From contig NZ_JNVM01000017.1 of NCBI RefSeq assembly GCF_000722545.1, forward strand, positions 124,001 through 188,000: 64,000 bases of DNA, read 5' to 3'. Shown one piece after another: positions 1 through 9,221 of this stretch. The position numbers and the translations under genes are program-made. Each line of letters begins with the position of its first letter. Position 1 is the stretch's first letter. The notes under the pieces are model-generated. The model did no database searches, was not told the origin of the DNA, and was given only the letters and a program-made list of their open reading frames with translations. Source of the stretch: Paenibacillus tyrphae. GTDB taxonomy: Bacteria; Bacillota; Bacilli; Paenibacillales; NBRC-103111.

Positions 1-102
1 TTAATGATGGTAATTTATCCCTCTTCATCTCTTTAGTGTTGTGCAATAATGAATTGAAAGTGTCACTGTTTGGACACAATTTGATACCCAAAGGGAGCGA
101 TT

Positions 103-660
103 ATGATGATTATGAAATGGTTAAGAGAAAACGTGTATGCTGCCGGCTTGCTGCTCATATTACGCGTGTACGTCGGATGGACATGGCTTACGGCCGGGTT
201 TCACAAACTTACCGGCGGGTTCGACGCCACCGGCTTCCTGAAGGGCGCTGTTGCCAAGCCGCCAATGGACAAGGCCACAAACGAATTGATTTACCCGACC
301 TTCAACGCGTTTGTCGAAAATTTCGCTTTACCTAACGCGAAGCTGATCAACGTCATGATCCCGCTCGGTGAGTTTCTCGTCGGTCTCGGCTTAATTCTCG
401 GGACGCTCGCGACAGCAGCCGCCTTCTTCGGATTAATGATGAACTTCATGTTCCTATTCGCCGGAACCGTAAGCACGAACCCTTGGATGGTCCTCCTCGG
501 CTTCATCCTCTTGGCCGCAGGAGCCAACACCGGCAAATTCGGTGGCGACTACTACGTACTGCCTTACCTCCGCAAAATGTTCCGTAAGATGAACAAAGGC
601 GGAGACGGCCACGATCCTAACAAAACCGCCGGCGGCACCCGTGCCCCGATGGGTGCGTAA
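103..660 (+). CDS. DoxX family membrane protein
   Basis: A 185-residue integral membrane protein with about four hydrophobic segments (roughly residues 12-32, 75-95, 98-118 and 122-140) and a short charged, glycine-rich tail. The Gly-Trp-Thr-Trp segment near residue 25 and the Pro-Leu-Gly-Glu-Phe motif near residue 87 are typical of DoxX/TQO-type proteins, which are linked to quinone-dependent or thiol redox chemistry at the membrane. The substrate cannot be read from sequence. The ATG at 103 has an AGGGAGCG ribosome binding site about 6 bases upstream. It appears monocistronic, with its own terminator 17 bases after the stop. Family assignment is good; function is general. Confidence 0.8.
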   Translation: MMIMKWLRENVYAAGLLLILRVYVGWTWLTAGFHKLTGGFDATGFLKGAVAKPPMDKATNELIYPTFNAFVENFALPNAKLINVMIPLGEFLVGLGLILGTLATAAAFFGLMMNFMFLFAGTVSTNPWMVLLGFILLAAGANTGKFGGDYYVLPYLRKMFRKMNKGGDGHDPNKTAGGTRAPMGA

Positions 661-676
661 CCGAATGAATGAAAAG

Positions 677-702
677 AAGCGCAAGCTGATCAGCTTGCGC
701 TT
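677..702. terminator. Bidirectional terminator, 26-bp perfect palindrome
   Basis: Two 13-base arms (AAGCGCAAGCTGA and its complement) form a perfect palindrome, preceded by A-rich sequence and followed by TTTCCTT. It lies between the convergent DoxX gene and the SLH protein gene and should serve both strands. Confidence 0.75.
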
Positions 703-717
703 TCCTTATGTGTCCTG

Positions 718-3700
718 CTAATTAATAAAATTCACTGCTTTCATCATACGATATAGCATAATCGACACTTGTCCGCGGTCAGCTTGCGCTTGCGGTCTAA
801 AAGAGGAATCTTCGAATCCCTGCACAATCCCTAATTGATTACTCAGAAATACTGCATCCTTAGCCCATTCGGCGATCTGATCCTGATCCCGATAAGACTG
901 TGCAGATTTAGCGTTATTCACGCCCGACGAAGAGTCGGCCAGTCCAGCGTAAATCACTGCACGTTGCAGCATCACAACAAGCTCTTGACGCGTTACTGGC
1001 GTATCGGGCCGGAAAGTTCCGTCTTCATACCCAGCGATCAAGCCGCTTGCTGCCGCTGACGCGATCGGAATGCTGTACCAGTCAGACGCTTTAACGTCAG
1101 AGAATTGCGCTTGACTCGCTTGGTCAGGAATCAGGCCAAGCGCCTTCGTCAGCATGCTTGCAAGCTCTGCTCTAGTTACAGGTCTTACGGATGCAAAGCT
1201 ACCGTCCGGATAACCGGATACGATAAATTTTGAGGCTAACGTTTCAATCGCCCCTTTGGCATAGTGTTCCGGAGCGATGTCATTGAACGTTTTGCTCTGC
1301 CTAACGATCGTATATAATGAGTTGCCTTTACGATACAAAGTCCCCTGCCATTTACCGTCGCGATTGGTAAATATAGCGGGAATCGGGTAATATTGCCCGC
1401 TGTTCTTATCAATCACAAGGCCGGCCAATTGACTTGCCGACATCTCCGCCGACACATCCCCGATCTCCAAAGTACGAGCGGCATAGGTTGGTAATGCGTT
1501 GATTTCTTTGATTTTCCCTTCCGCCGTAATGACTTCTATTTTAAAGTCTACCAGCTTGCTCACGACAGACGCACCCGTCTGGGCTAACACATCAACAACC
1601 GCTTTTTCAAGAGCTTGATCTGCTTTTGTGAAGCTTACGATTACACTTCCCTTTTCGTTCGCCGCCGACAATTCGGCTACAAGCTGCTCAATCACAGATT
1701 TAGGCAGTTCCAGTGAAGCTCCTTCCGACTTGATGACCAGTTTTGCATTACCCAGTCCGCCAGCTAGCGCTTTAAAAGAATCTCTGGTGAATTCCGCCTG
1801 AACTGCGTCGGCTTTTCCGGGAATTTCAACGACAAGCTGCGTAGATTCTTTATTCAGGCCCTTCAACAGTTCGGCCGCTTTTTTATCATCGATTGTCGTT
1901 TTGCTCACTTTATCATTGGAAGGGGAGCTTGGCGCACCACCGCCTCCTCCGCCTACAAATCCGCCACCCGAGTTAACAGGGGTCTGGGAATTGTTATTTT
2001 CAGCATTGTAGCTCTTGGCGGTCCGTAGACTTTCGACCGTATCACCACGCTGTATCGATACGTAAATCGAACCGCTTCCCGCCCCTAATTGATTCACATT
2101 AAATGCTACGGATTGCTTGTCTTTTTCAACGACGGCAGAAGCCATAGAATACGGTACAGTCGGCGTGCGGTAAATCCGAATGTTGTCGCCTTCCTGCAAT
2201 CCGTTCACTTGAATCGAATCGTTGCCGTCCTTATTATTCGTTACGATGATCTGATCCTCCCGCAGCGGCGCAGTACGAATCCGGTCTTGGACGGGTATAA
2301 ACACAGGCTTGGCTTCGATTCCCCTGCCGCGGGTAACGATTCCGATTTGCGTAGCGCCGGGAGGCAATTTCGTGTGGGGCGGAATGGAAATTTGGAATTC
2401 CGATCCCATTCCGCCAAAAGATCCAACGCGTCCCTTAATTTCAGACAATAGCTGAAGTTTCTCACCTGTTTGATTAGCAAAAAACGTCTGATAAATCATT
2501 TCCGGATCGTCATTCTTTACGAAAAAGCTCAACGTTCCCCCAATTTGGCCGGCCTCTCCATCAATGTCCAAGAAGGGGGATGGTTGGATCGGGCTAACAG
2601 AATCAACAAGCTTGAGCCAGTCTATTTTCTCGGAAGATACGTTATCGCTAATATGGACAATTTCTTTATTAGGAGCAGGCTCTCCCTTCTCATTGACCGG
2701 AACGACCATAACATAAGCGGTGTCGGCCTTAATCAGTTCGGGAGCAACGTTAACCGTATACTGATCTTCCCCTTTAGTAACTGTAGCGAAAGGTTGAACA
2801 TCCCATTGAAACATTCTGTTCCCAAAAAATAAATGGTATCCGCTAATGTCCGATTCGTCAGCCGAAGGCTGCCAGGTTACTTTTCCCTCTATCTTTCCCC
2901 GACTCGGGTTTGTGTCGATAAACATCGTTTGAGAAGGAGTTGCGTATGGCCGGTCCCAGATTGGAATGCTTGCCCCAGCTTCCGACTCTCCCTTCTCGTT
3001 CTTGGAATAAACGGCGATTCGTTTTGCTCCAGAAGGAATAGCGATTTCCGGCAAGCTGACTTCATATCTTTCGCGGCTGTCGCTTCTCTTCGTCTGCATA
3101 ATCGGTTTGAGCTTCTTGCCTTCGCCATCGAGAAAGTAGGCAATGTAATCTGTCACATCATTAGCCGCTGAAAACTCGTGCCAAGAAAGGATACCCGATA
3201 ACTTTCCTTTGGCCTGATTCTCGTCGAAGAACGAAACAGCTGCTGGAATGGATGACGGTCTGCCCTCAACGCCAGAATCCAAAGGCACTTGCTCCGACAA
3301 GATGTTGTCGTAGATCCTTAGATACGTAAAATTCATCGCAGACTGACCCTTGGAGTTTACAGCCTTAATGGCAACGTATGCAGCTTGATCCGGAACAGAG
3401 CCCTTGATGTCAAAGGAAAACTTCCTTTGAACATTTGAAGTATCCGAAGCTACTCCATCCTCATAGGCAACTTTTCCGAATCGGTCTCCCATCGGTTTTT
3501 TATTGCTATCTGCAAAAAACAGATCATACCCGAATTTGTCAGACGACTCATAAACATACCAGCTTAGTTTTAAAGCCAGCGCCCCTCGTTGTGGATCGGT
3601 ATCCACCAAACGCGGCTCAAGGGGAGAAGCATAAAAGGCCGTTCCTGTGTTATCCCAAATGTCCGCGACACCGGGAGTAGCCCCTTCTCCAACGCTGTTC

Positions 3701-5811
3701 TTGGCGTATACGCCAAAATATTTGGCCCCTTGTGGAAGCTTGGTGCCTTTTGGAATGTCAACCGAATAACTGTAGCCGGCCGTTTTAGGGAGCGTATAAA
3801 TCGAAGCTCCGATTTTCTGTTTATTGGCATCCAGGAAATAAACGGTATACTCCGTTATAAACTCCTCCGAAGAAGGCGCTGACCATCTTAGAGATCCGCC
3901 AATTGTCCCTAGGTTATCATCCGTATCATAGAAACTAACACCTACGGGCAAATGCATCGGCGGCCTGTTGGCCGGAGTATCCTGCTGCAACTCGCTCATC
4001 GAATTATATCTATATACAGTTGAGGTGCTTGGGTCATATGTCAATACATTGCCGTTCTTTAAAATCAATGCCTGATCGATCGTATAAGATAAATCAAACT
4101 GCTTGTTGAACGTATCGCGATTATATACGGCGGATTGCGTAAAAACATAAGGACCGTTCGCGTAGACGACTGGGGCGCCATATTCTCCATAGACGTAACT
4201 GATGACATTAGCATCCAGACGTTCTTTGCCGAAATAAAGAAACGGTCCGTCCTTCAGAATCTGGCTGCTATACGCGCCGCGATCCCTTTTAGAGATAATT
4301 TTATTGTCGGTTGTCCGGATTTGCGTTAAACTATTGGCCCCCCCGACATACAGCATGTTGTTTGTTTGGTCCAGCTTCAGCTTGGGAACATATACCGACA
4401 GCGTTTGGTTATCAGGCTTCAGCTTTTGGCCGCTTCCACCATAAACGGCGTCATACACTCGAACTTCTTCCCATTGATCGTTGTAAGCATAATAAAGCTT
4501 ATTTCCCGCCTCGATCTGAAATGGATTCGTGTCGACCGTTATTTGATACACGGATGACGGAACGCTGGTCCCGTATACGGTATCGACCACACCAATTTTG
4601 GTAGAACCGGATAGTGCAACATACAGCTTACCTTCATACCCGGAGATATCGACAGGATCGGAGCCGATAAACATATCGCCAACGACGCTTAAATCGCTGC
4701 TGCGCAGAGTTACCAAGCGGTTCGCATCCTTAAAGATGGCGTAAATGTATTCCCCATTCTCGCTGACGGTCCAGTCGGATAGCCCATAATTGAATCGGAC
4801 TCCCCCCGTTACTTTGCTCGCGGTCAGAGCTGCGGGAGTCAAAGGAAGCTGTAATTTTTCAATCGTTGTAGTCCCGCTTTTAAACATATAAATTTGGTTG
4901 CTTGAATCCATTGCCATTAAACTTGAAGCATACGGAAGCTTGGTAACCTCGGTAAACGTCTTCCGGTCCATTACGGCCCCTGGAGTATAATCGGAACCCG
5001 TCAGCACATATTTTCCGTTCGAAAAATATGCACGTGCGCGATAATTGCCTTGTATTACCGCCAGATTGGCAGGGTCGAGCAAATATCCGGCAAAGTAAAT
5101 TCCGGCATCGTCGAGAAGCAATTTTCGATTGGGATAACTAAAGCCATACCCTTCATCGTAGGTTGTTTGGCTTAGCAGCCGATGATCGGATACGCTATAA
5201 GCGTAAAGGTTCGAGCCGCTGCTTCCTCTTGCTCCCACGAATAGCTTTTGCCCGGATTGATCGATAATGATATCCGGTTCTGATGAAGCCGCTGTCTTGA
5301 CTTCTCGAATCCCGTTGGTCGACAAGTTGTATTCGAATACACTGTTCCGGTAATTTCCGCCGACATAGAACACTTTATTATCGGTAACCGCCGTCAGATA
5401 AGGACGGTCTGTCGTAGCCAATGTGCGCTCAACCGTCTTCGAAGCGATATCTACGATTTTGATTTGTGTTGCGCCCGAGAGAGGCACATACAGCTTGCCA
5501 TTAAATAAATCAATATCGGAAGGCTTGGAGCCGATATCGATCGACGTCTCGACTTGAAGATCGGACATGCGAATGAACAAGAGCTTGTTTCCCTCTTCGG
5601 AAACGGCATAAATATACCCTCGTGATTCGTCCAAAACCCATTCGGTCAGCTTGAACCCGAGGCTCTGACTTTCAAGAGAGGCAGCTTGAGCCTTGGATGG
5701 CCCTGCTATCGGAAGAAACGGCGCGAGCAGGCTGGCAATGAGAACCGCCATCCAGCTTGATTTCACCAACCGCCGTTTCATGAGCCGTTGTATCCGTACG
5801 ACTAAAGACAA
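718..5811 (-). CDS. Large SLH-domain cell-surface protein with propeller-like and repeated FN3-like modules
   Basis: A 1697-residue secreted surface protein. A signal peptide ends near residue 44 (Ala-Gln-Ala-Ala). Residues about 49-330 and 340-615 are two related halves with YVTN-like propeller blades; both begin with a similar Trp-Thr/Val-Val-Ser/Asp segment and carry Gly-Lys-Leu-Tyr-Val. From about 620 to 1200 there are five modules of roughly 110 residues sharing a D-x-[DN]-x3-G-x-[LI]-x-G-x-[LV]-x-[WF] opening and a Y-x-x-[YF]-F strand, FN3-like in pattern. A glycine-rich linker follows near 1280, then a domain common in Paenibacillus SLH proteins. Three SLH repeats finish it (about 1505-1550, 1567-1612, 1638-1697). 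SLH1 keeps the Thr-Arg-Ala-Glu motif that binds secondary cell-wall polymer; SLH2 has TRQE and SLH3 a degenerate ADRGQ. The TTG start at 5811 has AGGAGG 7 bases upstream. Confidence 0.85.
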   Translation of the reverse strand: MSLVVRIQRLMKRRLVKSSWMAVLIASLLAPFLPIAGPSKAQAASLESQSLGFKLTEWVLDESRGYIYAVSEEGNKLLFIRMSDLQVETSIDIGSKPSDIDLFNGKLYVPLSGATQIKIVDIASKTVERTLATTDRPYLTAVTDNKVFYVGGNYRNSVFEYNLSTNGIREVKTAASSEPDIIIDQSGQKLFVGARGSSGSNLYAYSVSDHRLLSQTTYDEGYGFSYPNRKLLLDDAGIYFAGYLLDPANLAVIQGNYRARAYFSNGKYVLTGSDYTPGAVMDRKTFTEVTKLPYASSLMAMDSSNQIYMFKSGTTTIEKLQLPLTPAALTASKVTGGVRFNYGLSDWTVSENGEYIYAIFKDANRLVTLRSSDLSVVGDMFIGSDPVDISGYEGKLYVALSGSTKIGVVDTVYGTSVPSSVYQITVDTNPFQIEAGNKLYYAYNDQWEEVRVYDAVYGGSGQKLKPDNQTLSVYVPKLKLDQTNNMLYVGGANSLTQIRTTDNKIISKRDRGAYSSQILKDGPFLYFGKERLDANVISYVYGEYGAPVVYANGPYVFTQSAVYNRDTFNKQFDLSYTIDQALILKNGNVLTYDPSTSTVYRYNSMSELQQDTPANRPPMHLPVGVSFYDTDDNLGTIGGSLRWSAPSSEEFITEYTVYFLDANKQKIGASIYTLPKTAGYSYSVDIPKGTKLPQGAKYFGVYAKNSVGEGATPGVADIWDNTGTAFYASPLEPRLVDTDPQRGALALKLSWYVYESSDKFGYDLFFADSNKKPMGDRFGKVAYEDGVASDTSNVQRKFSFDIKGSVPDQAAYVAIKAVNSKGQSAMNFTYLRIYDNILSEQVPLDSGVEGRPSSIPAAVSFFDENQAKGKLSGILSWHEFSAANDVTDYIAYFLDGEGKKLKPIMQTKRSDSRERYEVSLPEIAIPSGAKRIAVYSKNEKGESEAGASIPIWDRPYATPSQTMFIDTNPSRGKIEGKVTWQPSADESDISGYHLFFGNRMFQWDVQPFATVTKGEDQYTVNVAPELIKADTAYVMVVPVNEKGEPAPNKEIVHISDNVSSEKIDWLKLVDSVSPIQPSPFLDIDGEAGQIGGTLSFFVKNDDPEMIYQTFFANQTGEKLQLLSEIKGRVGSFGGMGSEFQISIPPHTKLPPGATQIGIVTRGRGIEAKPVFIPVQDRIRTAPLREDQIIVTNNKDGNDSIQVNGLQEGDNIRIYRTPTVPYSMASAVVEKDKQSVAFNVNQLGAGSGSIYVSIQRGDTVESLRTAKSYNAENNNSQTPVNSGGGFVGGGGGGAPSSPSNDKVSKTTIDDKKAAELLKGLNKESTQLVVEIPGKADAVQAEFTRDSFKALAGGLGNAKLVIKSEGASLELPKSVIEQLVAELSAANEKGSVIVSFTKADQALEKAVVDVLAQTGASVVSKLVDFKIEVITAEGKIKEINALPTYAARTLEIGDVSAEMSASQLAGLVIDKNSGQYYPIPAIFTNRDGKWQGTLYRKGNSLYTIVRQSKTFNDIAPEHYAKGAIETLASKFIVSGYPDGSFASVRPVTRAELASMLTKALGLIPDQASQAQFSDVKASDWYSIPIASAAASGLIAGYEDGTFRPDTPVTRQELVVMLQRAVIYAGLADSSSGVNNAKSAQSYRDQDQIAEWAKDAVFLSNQLGIVQGFEDSSFRPQAQADRGQVSIMLYRMMKAVNFIN

Positions 5812-5931
5812 AAAAATTCCTCCTAATGATATAGTATGATTTTGCCAACATCGTAGATTTTACAAGATATCCTGATCAAATATTGTCATAATTTGTCGAA
5901 TAAAATAATATTTTTGTCGATAACAAACAAA

Positions 5932-5968
5932 AGGTTTGTCGTCCTCGAAAGGTGAGAACAACAAACCT
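5932..5968 (-). terminator. Rho-independent terminator of modAB
   Basis: On the minus strand a 15-bp stem (two G-U pairs, 7-base loop ACCTTTC) starts directly after the modB stop codon and is followed by TTTTGTTTG. This ends the modA-modB transcript before the SLH gene. Confidence 0.85.
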
Positions 5969-6631
5969 CTATTTCCTGCTTACCGCAAGCATCATCATAA
6001 ACGAGATGACGATGATCGAGCCGGTCCACCACCAGGCGAGCGTCATGCGGCCGGATTCCACCGCCATGTAGATGGCGGTCGGAACGGTCTGCGTCTTCCC
6101 CGGAATATTGCCGGCGATCATCAGCGTCGCCCCGAATTCGCCGAGCGCCCGGGCGAAGCCTAGAATGTAAGCCGTAGCGAGGGAGCGCCAGGCCAGCGGC
6201 AGCGTAATATAGCGGAGCACCTGCCACTCGCCCGCTCCCGCAGAGCGCGCGGCGTCCTCTAGGTTGCGGTCGACCGAAGCGAAGCCGACCTTCATCGTTT
6301 GGTATACGAGCGGAAAGGCGACCACGAGCGCAGCGATGACGGCCGCCCACCACGTGAAGATGAGCGGAGCCGCGAACCACTCTTCGATCCAGCGGCCGAA
6401 CCAGCTCTTCTTGCCGAGAAGCACCAGCAGGATGAAGCCGATCACGGTCGGAGGAAGCACCAGCGGCAGCATCAGCGCGGTTTCCAGCAGCGTTTTGCCC
6501 CGAAACGTACGGCGGGACAAGCCCCATGCCGCAGCGATCCCGAGGACGAACACCAGCGCGCTAGCAACCAGCGATACTTTGACCGACAGCAGGACCGGCG
6601 ACAGAAAAGCGTTCCAATCGATGCCAGGCAT
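5969..6631 (-). CDS. modB: Molybdate ABC transporter permease ModB
   Basis: A 220-residue inner-membrane permease of the molybdate/tungstate ABC transporter. The binding-protein-dependent transport signature sits at about residues 145-175, with the ModB-typical Gly-Glu-Phe-Gly-Ala-Thr-Leu-Met-Ile-Ala-Gly-Asn-Ile-Pro-Gly run. About five membrane segments are visible and the length is normal for ModB. It follows modA with a 5-base gap in the same transcript and ends at a strong terminator. No modC ATPase lies next to it or anywhere in this window, so the energising subunit must come from elsewhere. Family assignment is secure; molybdate rather than tungstate is inferred from the family. Confidence 0.92.
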   Translation of the reverse strand: MPGIDWNAFLSPVLLSVKVSLVASALVFVLGIAAAWGLSRRTFRGKTLLETALMLPLVLPPTVIGFILLVLLGKKSWFGRWIEEWFAAPLIFTWWAAVIAALVVAFPLVYQTMKVGFASVDRNLEDAARSAGAGEWQVLRYITLPLAWRSLATAYILGFARALGEFGATLMIAGNIPGKTQTVPTAIYMAVESGRMTLAWWWTGSIIVISFMMMLAVSRK

Positions 6632-6636
6632 GCCGG

Positions 6637-7482
6637 TTACTTCCCGGCGGGGATGGTGAAGCCGTACTTCGCGAACACGTCCGCCGCTTCTTTACTTTGC
6701 AGGTACGTGTAGAAGGCTTCGGCTTCTTTGGCATGCTTCGTCGCTTTGACGATACCGGCCGGATATTCGACCGACTTGTAGGTTTTCGGATCGACGTTGA
6801 AGGCGATTTTCACCTTCTTGGACGTGAGTGCATCCGTCTTGTAGACGAAGCCCGCTTCCGCGTTGCCCGATTCGACATAGGTCAGCACCTGCCGCACGTC
6901 TTTCGCCATGACGAGCTTCGGCTGCAAAGCGTCCCACTGCTTCGCGTTCGTCAGCGCTTCCTTGGCATAGCCGCCCGCCGGTACGGATTCCGGTTCCCCG
7001 ATAGCGACGTGCTTCACTTCCGGCTTCGCCAGATCGTCCACCGTGCCGACTTGCGCCTTGCCGCCTTCCGGTACGACGACGACGAGCTCGTTGACGAGCA
7101 GGTTTTTCTGCTGCGCCGCATCAACAAGCTGCTTGTCCACCAGCGCCTTCATATTTTTGGCGGCGGCGGACAGGAATACGTCGGCGGGAGCGCCCTGCTC
7201 GATCTGCTGCTGCAGCGCGCCGGAAGCTCCGAAGTTGAAGTTCAGCTTGATGCCCGCGTTCTTACTTTCGTAAGCGGTTTGGATCTCCTTGAGCGCGTCG
7301 GTCAAGCTCGCCGCGGCGGAGACGGTCAGCTCCACCTTTTCGGCGGGAGCGGCCTGTTTGGTCTCTTGCCCGGATTTCGGCGCGTCCGCCGGGGTAGGCT
7401 TGGCTTCACCACAGCCGGAAAGCCCAATGGCTAGAGATAAAGCAAACAGCAGGAATAAACAAGAAGTAGCGATTTTACGCAC
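6637..7482 (-). CDS. modA: Molybdate-binding lipoprotein ModA
   Basis: A 281-residue extracellular solute-binding lipoprotein. The lipobox Leu-Ser-Gly-Cys puts the lipidated cysteine at residue 24, followed by a Pro/Lys/Ala-rich linker and a ModA-type domain from about residue 50 (TVSAAASLTDALKEI pattern, Gly-Ala-Ser-Gly-Ala-Leu-Gln-Gln-Gln-Ile near 105, Ala-Pro-Ala-Asp-Val-Phe-Leu-Ser-Ala near 118). It captures molybdate or tungstate and delivers it to ModB. The start is GTG at 7482 with AGGAGAG upstream. It is first in the modAB operon and diverges from the regulator at 7685. Confidence 0.92.
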   Translation of the reverse strand: MRKIATSCLFLLFALSLAIGLSGCGEAKPTPADAPKSGQETKQAAPAEKVELTVSAAASLTDALKEIQTAYESKNAGIKLNFNFGASGALQQQIEQGAPADVFLSAAAKNMKALVDKQLVDAAQQKNLLVNELVVVVPEGGKAQVGTVDDLAKPEVKHVAIGEPESVPAGGYAKEALTNAKQWDALQPKLVMAKDVRQVLTYVESGNAEAGFVYKTDALTSKKVKIAFNVDPKTYKSVEYPAGIVKATKHAKEAEAFYTYLQSKEAADVFAKYGFTIPAGK

Positions 7483-7514
7483 AATATCCTCTCTCCTATC
7501 TATTTAATTATGTT

Positions 7515-7532
7515 TAGATATAACTAGATATA
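7515..7532 (-). promoter_or_regulatory. Direct repeat upstream of modA, candidate operator
   Basis: TAGATATA occurs at 7515-7522 and again at 7525-7532, exactly 10 bp apart (one helical turn), in an AT-rich stretch about 30-50 bases upstream of the modA start. Position and spacing fit an operator for the divergently encoded PBP-type regulator. Its role is inferred. Confidence 0.4.
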
Positions 7533-7684
7533 CTTAATATAAGCGAAAAAAAGGAACCCTGTAAACAGCGGTTTGAATCACTGACGCATCCATCGTATGA
7601 TAGGTGTGACGACTTCGTGTCCAGGCCGGGACCAAGACCGGCGCTGCCTGCGAAAACGAATGCAAGACGGGAGGTTTCAGCGTC

Positions 7685-8635
7685 ATGACCAACGACGTTT
7701 CCTATACAACTGAAGAAATCGCGAAGCTCTTGAAAATATCCAAGCTGACCGTGTACGACCTGATCAAAAAAGGCGAGCTTCCCGCTTATCGCGTCGGCAA
7801 GCAAATGCGTATCGATGCCGTGGATCTGGATGCCTATAAAGCCAGAGCCCGCGAAGGCCGCATGCCGCCTGCAGCCGCTCCGGCACCTTCCGGTGCCTCA
7901 AGGCCGGAGGCTGGTTGGGCTCCGGGCAGCCGTCCGCTCGTAATCACGGGGCAAGATATCAGCCTCGACATGCTGGCCAAGCATCTGGAGAAGCAGGCAC
8001 CCGGCGTCCGCCCGCTGCGCTCGTACGTCGGCAGCTTGGACAGCCTTATCTCGATGTACCGTGGCGAATCGGATATCGTGAGCACGCATCTGCTGGATGG
8101 CGATACCGGGGAATACAATATTCCGTATATCCGCAAGCTGCTGGTCGGCTTTTCGTATATCGTCGTGCATCTGCTTACCCGGAATGCCGGGCTTTACGTG
8201 CCGCAGGGCAATCCGAAAGGACTGCGGAGCTGGGGCGATCTTGCGCAGCCCGGACTGCGTATCGTCAACCGGGAGAAAGGCTCCGGTGCGCGCGTGCTGT
8301 TGGACGAGCAGCTGCGGCTGCACGGCATCGCTCCGGGCAGCATTGCAGGCTATGAGGCGGAGGAATCCAGCCATATGGGCGTAGCCGGCAAAGTCGCTGC
8401 GGGCGAGGCCGATGTCGGGGTCGGGATCGAGAAAGCGGCGAGCATCGTCAAAGGCGTCGATTTTATCCCGCTGATCCGGGAGCGTTACGATCTCGTGATG
8501 CTGAAGAAGCCGGATAACCGCGAATGGATCGAAGCGGTCCGGCGCATCCTGCAATCGGACGCCTTTCTCAGCGAGCTGCGCTCCATCGGCGGATACGACT
8601 TGACCGAAACCGGCAAGGTTTTACTGGAAACGTGA
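7685..8635 (+). CDS. One-component regulator: excisionase-type HTH fused to PBP-like sensor domain
   Basis: A 316-residue protein. Residues 1-55 are a MerR/excisionase-type helix-turn-helix (Tyr-Thr-Thr-Glu-Glu-Ile-Ala-Lys-Leu-Leu, then Gly-Lys-Gln-Met-Arg-Ile). A Pro/Ala-rich linker spans about 60-85. From about 88 to 310 there is a periplasmic-binding-protein-like domain related to ModA-like sensors, with a Gly-Ser-Gly-Ala-Arg anion-loop pattern near 200. Such fusions act as oxyanion-responsive regulators of molybdate or tungstate transport in Gram-positives that lack classical ModE. It diverges from modAB, which makes modAB its likely target. A GGGAGG site lies about 10 bases before ATG 7685. 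Ligand and sign of regulation are inference. Confidence 0.82.
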   Translation: MTNDVSYTTEEIAKLLKISKLTVYDLIKKGELPAYRVGKQMRIDAVDLDAYKARAREGRMPPAAAPAPSGASRPEAGWAPGSRPLVITGQDISLDMLAKHLEKQAPGVRPLRSYVGSLDSLISMYRGESDIVSTHLLDGDTGEYNIPYIRKLLVGFSYIVVHLLTRNAGLYVPQGNPKGLRSWGDLAQPGLRIVNREKGSGARVLLDEQLRLHGIAPGSIAGYEAEESSHMGVAGKVAAGEADVGVGIEKAASIVKGVDFIPLIRERYDLVMLKKPDNREWIEAVRRILQSDAFLSELRSIGGYDLTETGKVLLET

Positions 8636-8684
8636 CAAACCGGTTACAATAAACGCTGCCCGGCAGGACTGGGGGTGGGGACAC

Positions 8685-9167
8685 TTGAAAAAATGGGTAT
8701 GGATCATCATCGCCACCTGTGTCATTATTGTGGCTTGCCTTCCCTTCTATCCGAGACTGCGTTACCATCTTTATGAGCAAGACCGATTGCCGAGCGACTA
8801 CGAAATTTCTTACGGGTACGAGTTATACGACTACAGAGATAAATTTTTCCCTCCGAAGGCCGGGTGGAAGAGGTTCTCTACGGACCCACGGACGATGTTC
8901 CCTGACGGCAAAAACATTCTCGTACTTGTGGCGCATCCGGAACTTGTACATGGGGAGCACGCCTTCCGCTTTCTGGTCATCCGCGTTCGCGACGGTCTGC
9001 CGGTCATGACGGAGCCCACTTATCCACAAGGCGACTTTTTGTTTACCGCCAGATTGCGTTCCGATCGTTGGGAGCCCGGAGAATATAGAGGAGAGTATTG
9101 GAAGGACGACTCGCTCGTAGCGGCCAAAACGTTTACTATCCAAGGAAAAGGCCCTGAGGCCGAATAA
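8685..9167 (+). CDS. Small membrane-anchored protein of unknown function
   Basis: A 160-residue protein with an N-terminal hydrophobic segment (about residues 5-20) followed by a basic/aromatic stretch, so either a signal anchor or an uncleaved signal. The remainder is rich in Tyr, Phe and Pro and predicted extracytoplasmic, with no family motif I recognise. The TTG start at 8685 has a GGGGGTGGGG site just upstream, so translation is plausible. It lies 49 bases after the regulator and 54 bases before the TVP38 gene on the same strand and may be co-transcribed with them. Confidence 0.65.
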   Translation: MKKWVWIIIATCVIIVACLPFYPRLRYHLYEQDRLPSDYEISYGYELYDYRDKFFPPKAGWKRFSTDPRTMFPDGKNILVLVAHPELVHGEHAFRFLVIRVRDGLPVMTEPTYPQGDFLFTARLRSDRWEPGEYRGEYWKDDSLVAAKTFTIQGKGPEAE

Positions 9168-9221
9168 ATCGTGAAGACCGCTTGGCACAAAATCTAACCG
9201 GACTCGGGTGATCGCATCAGC

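Noticed and set aside
5886..6527. A 213-codon minus-strand open frame overlapping modB
   Set aside because: It lies in another frame of modB and its product is Arg/Ala/Gly-rich without domain similarity; modB explains the region.
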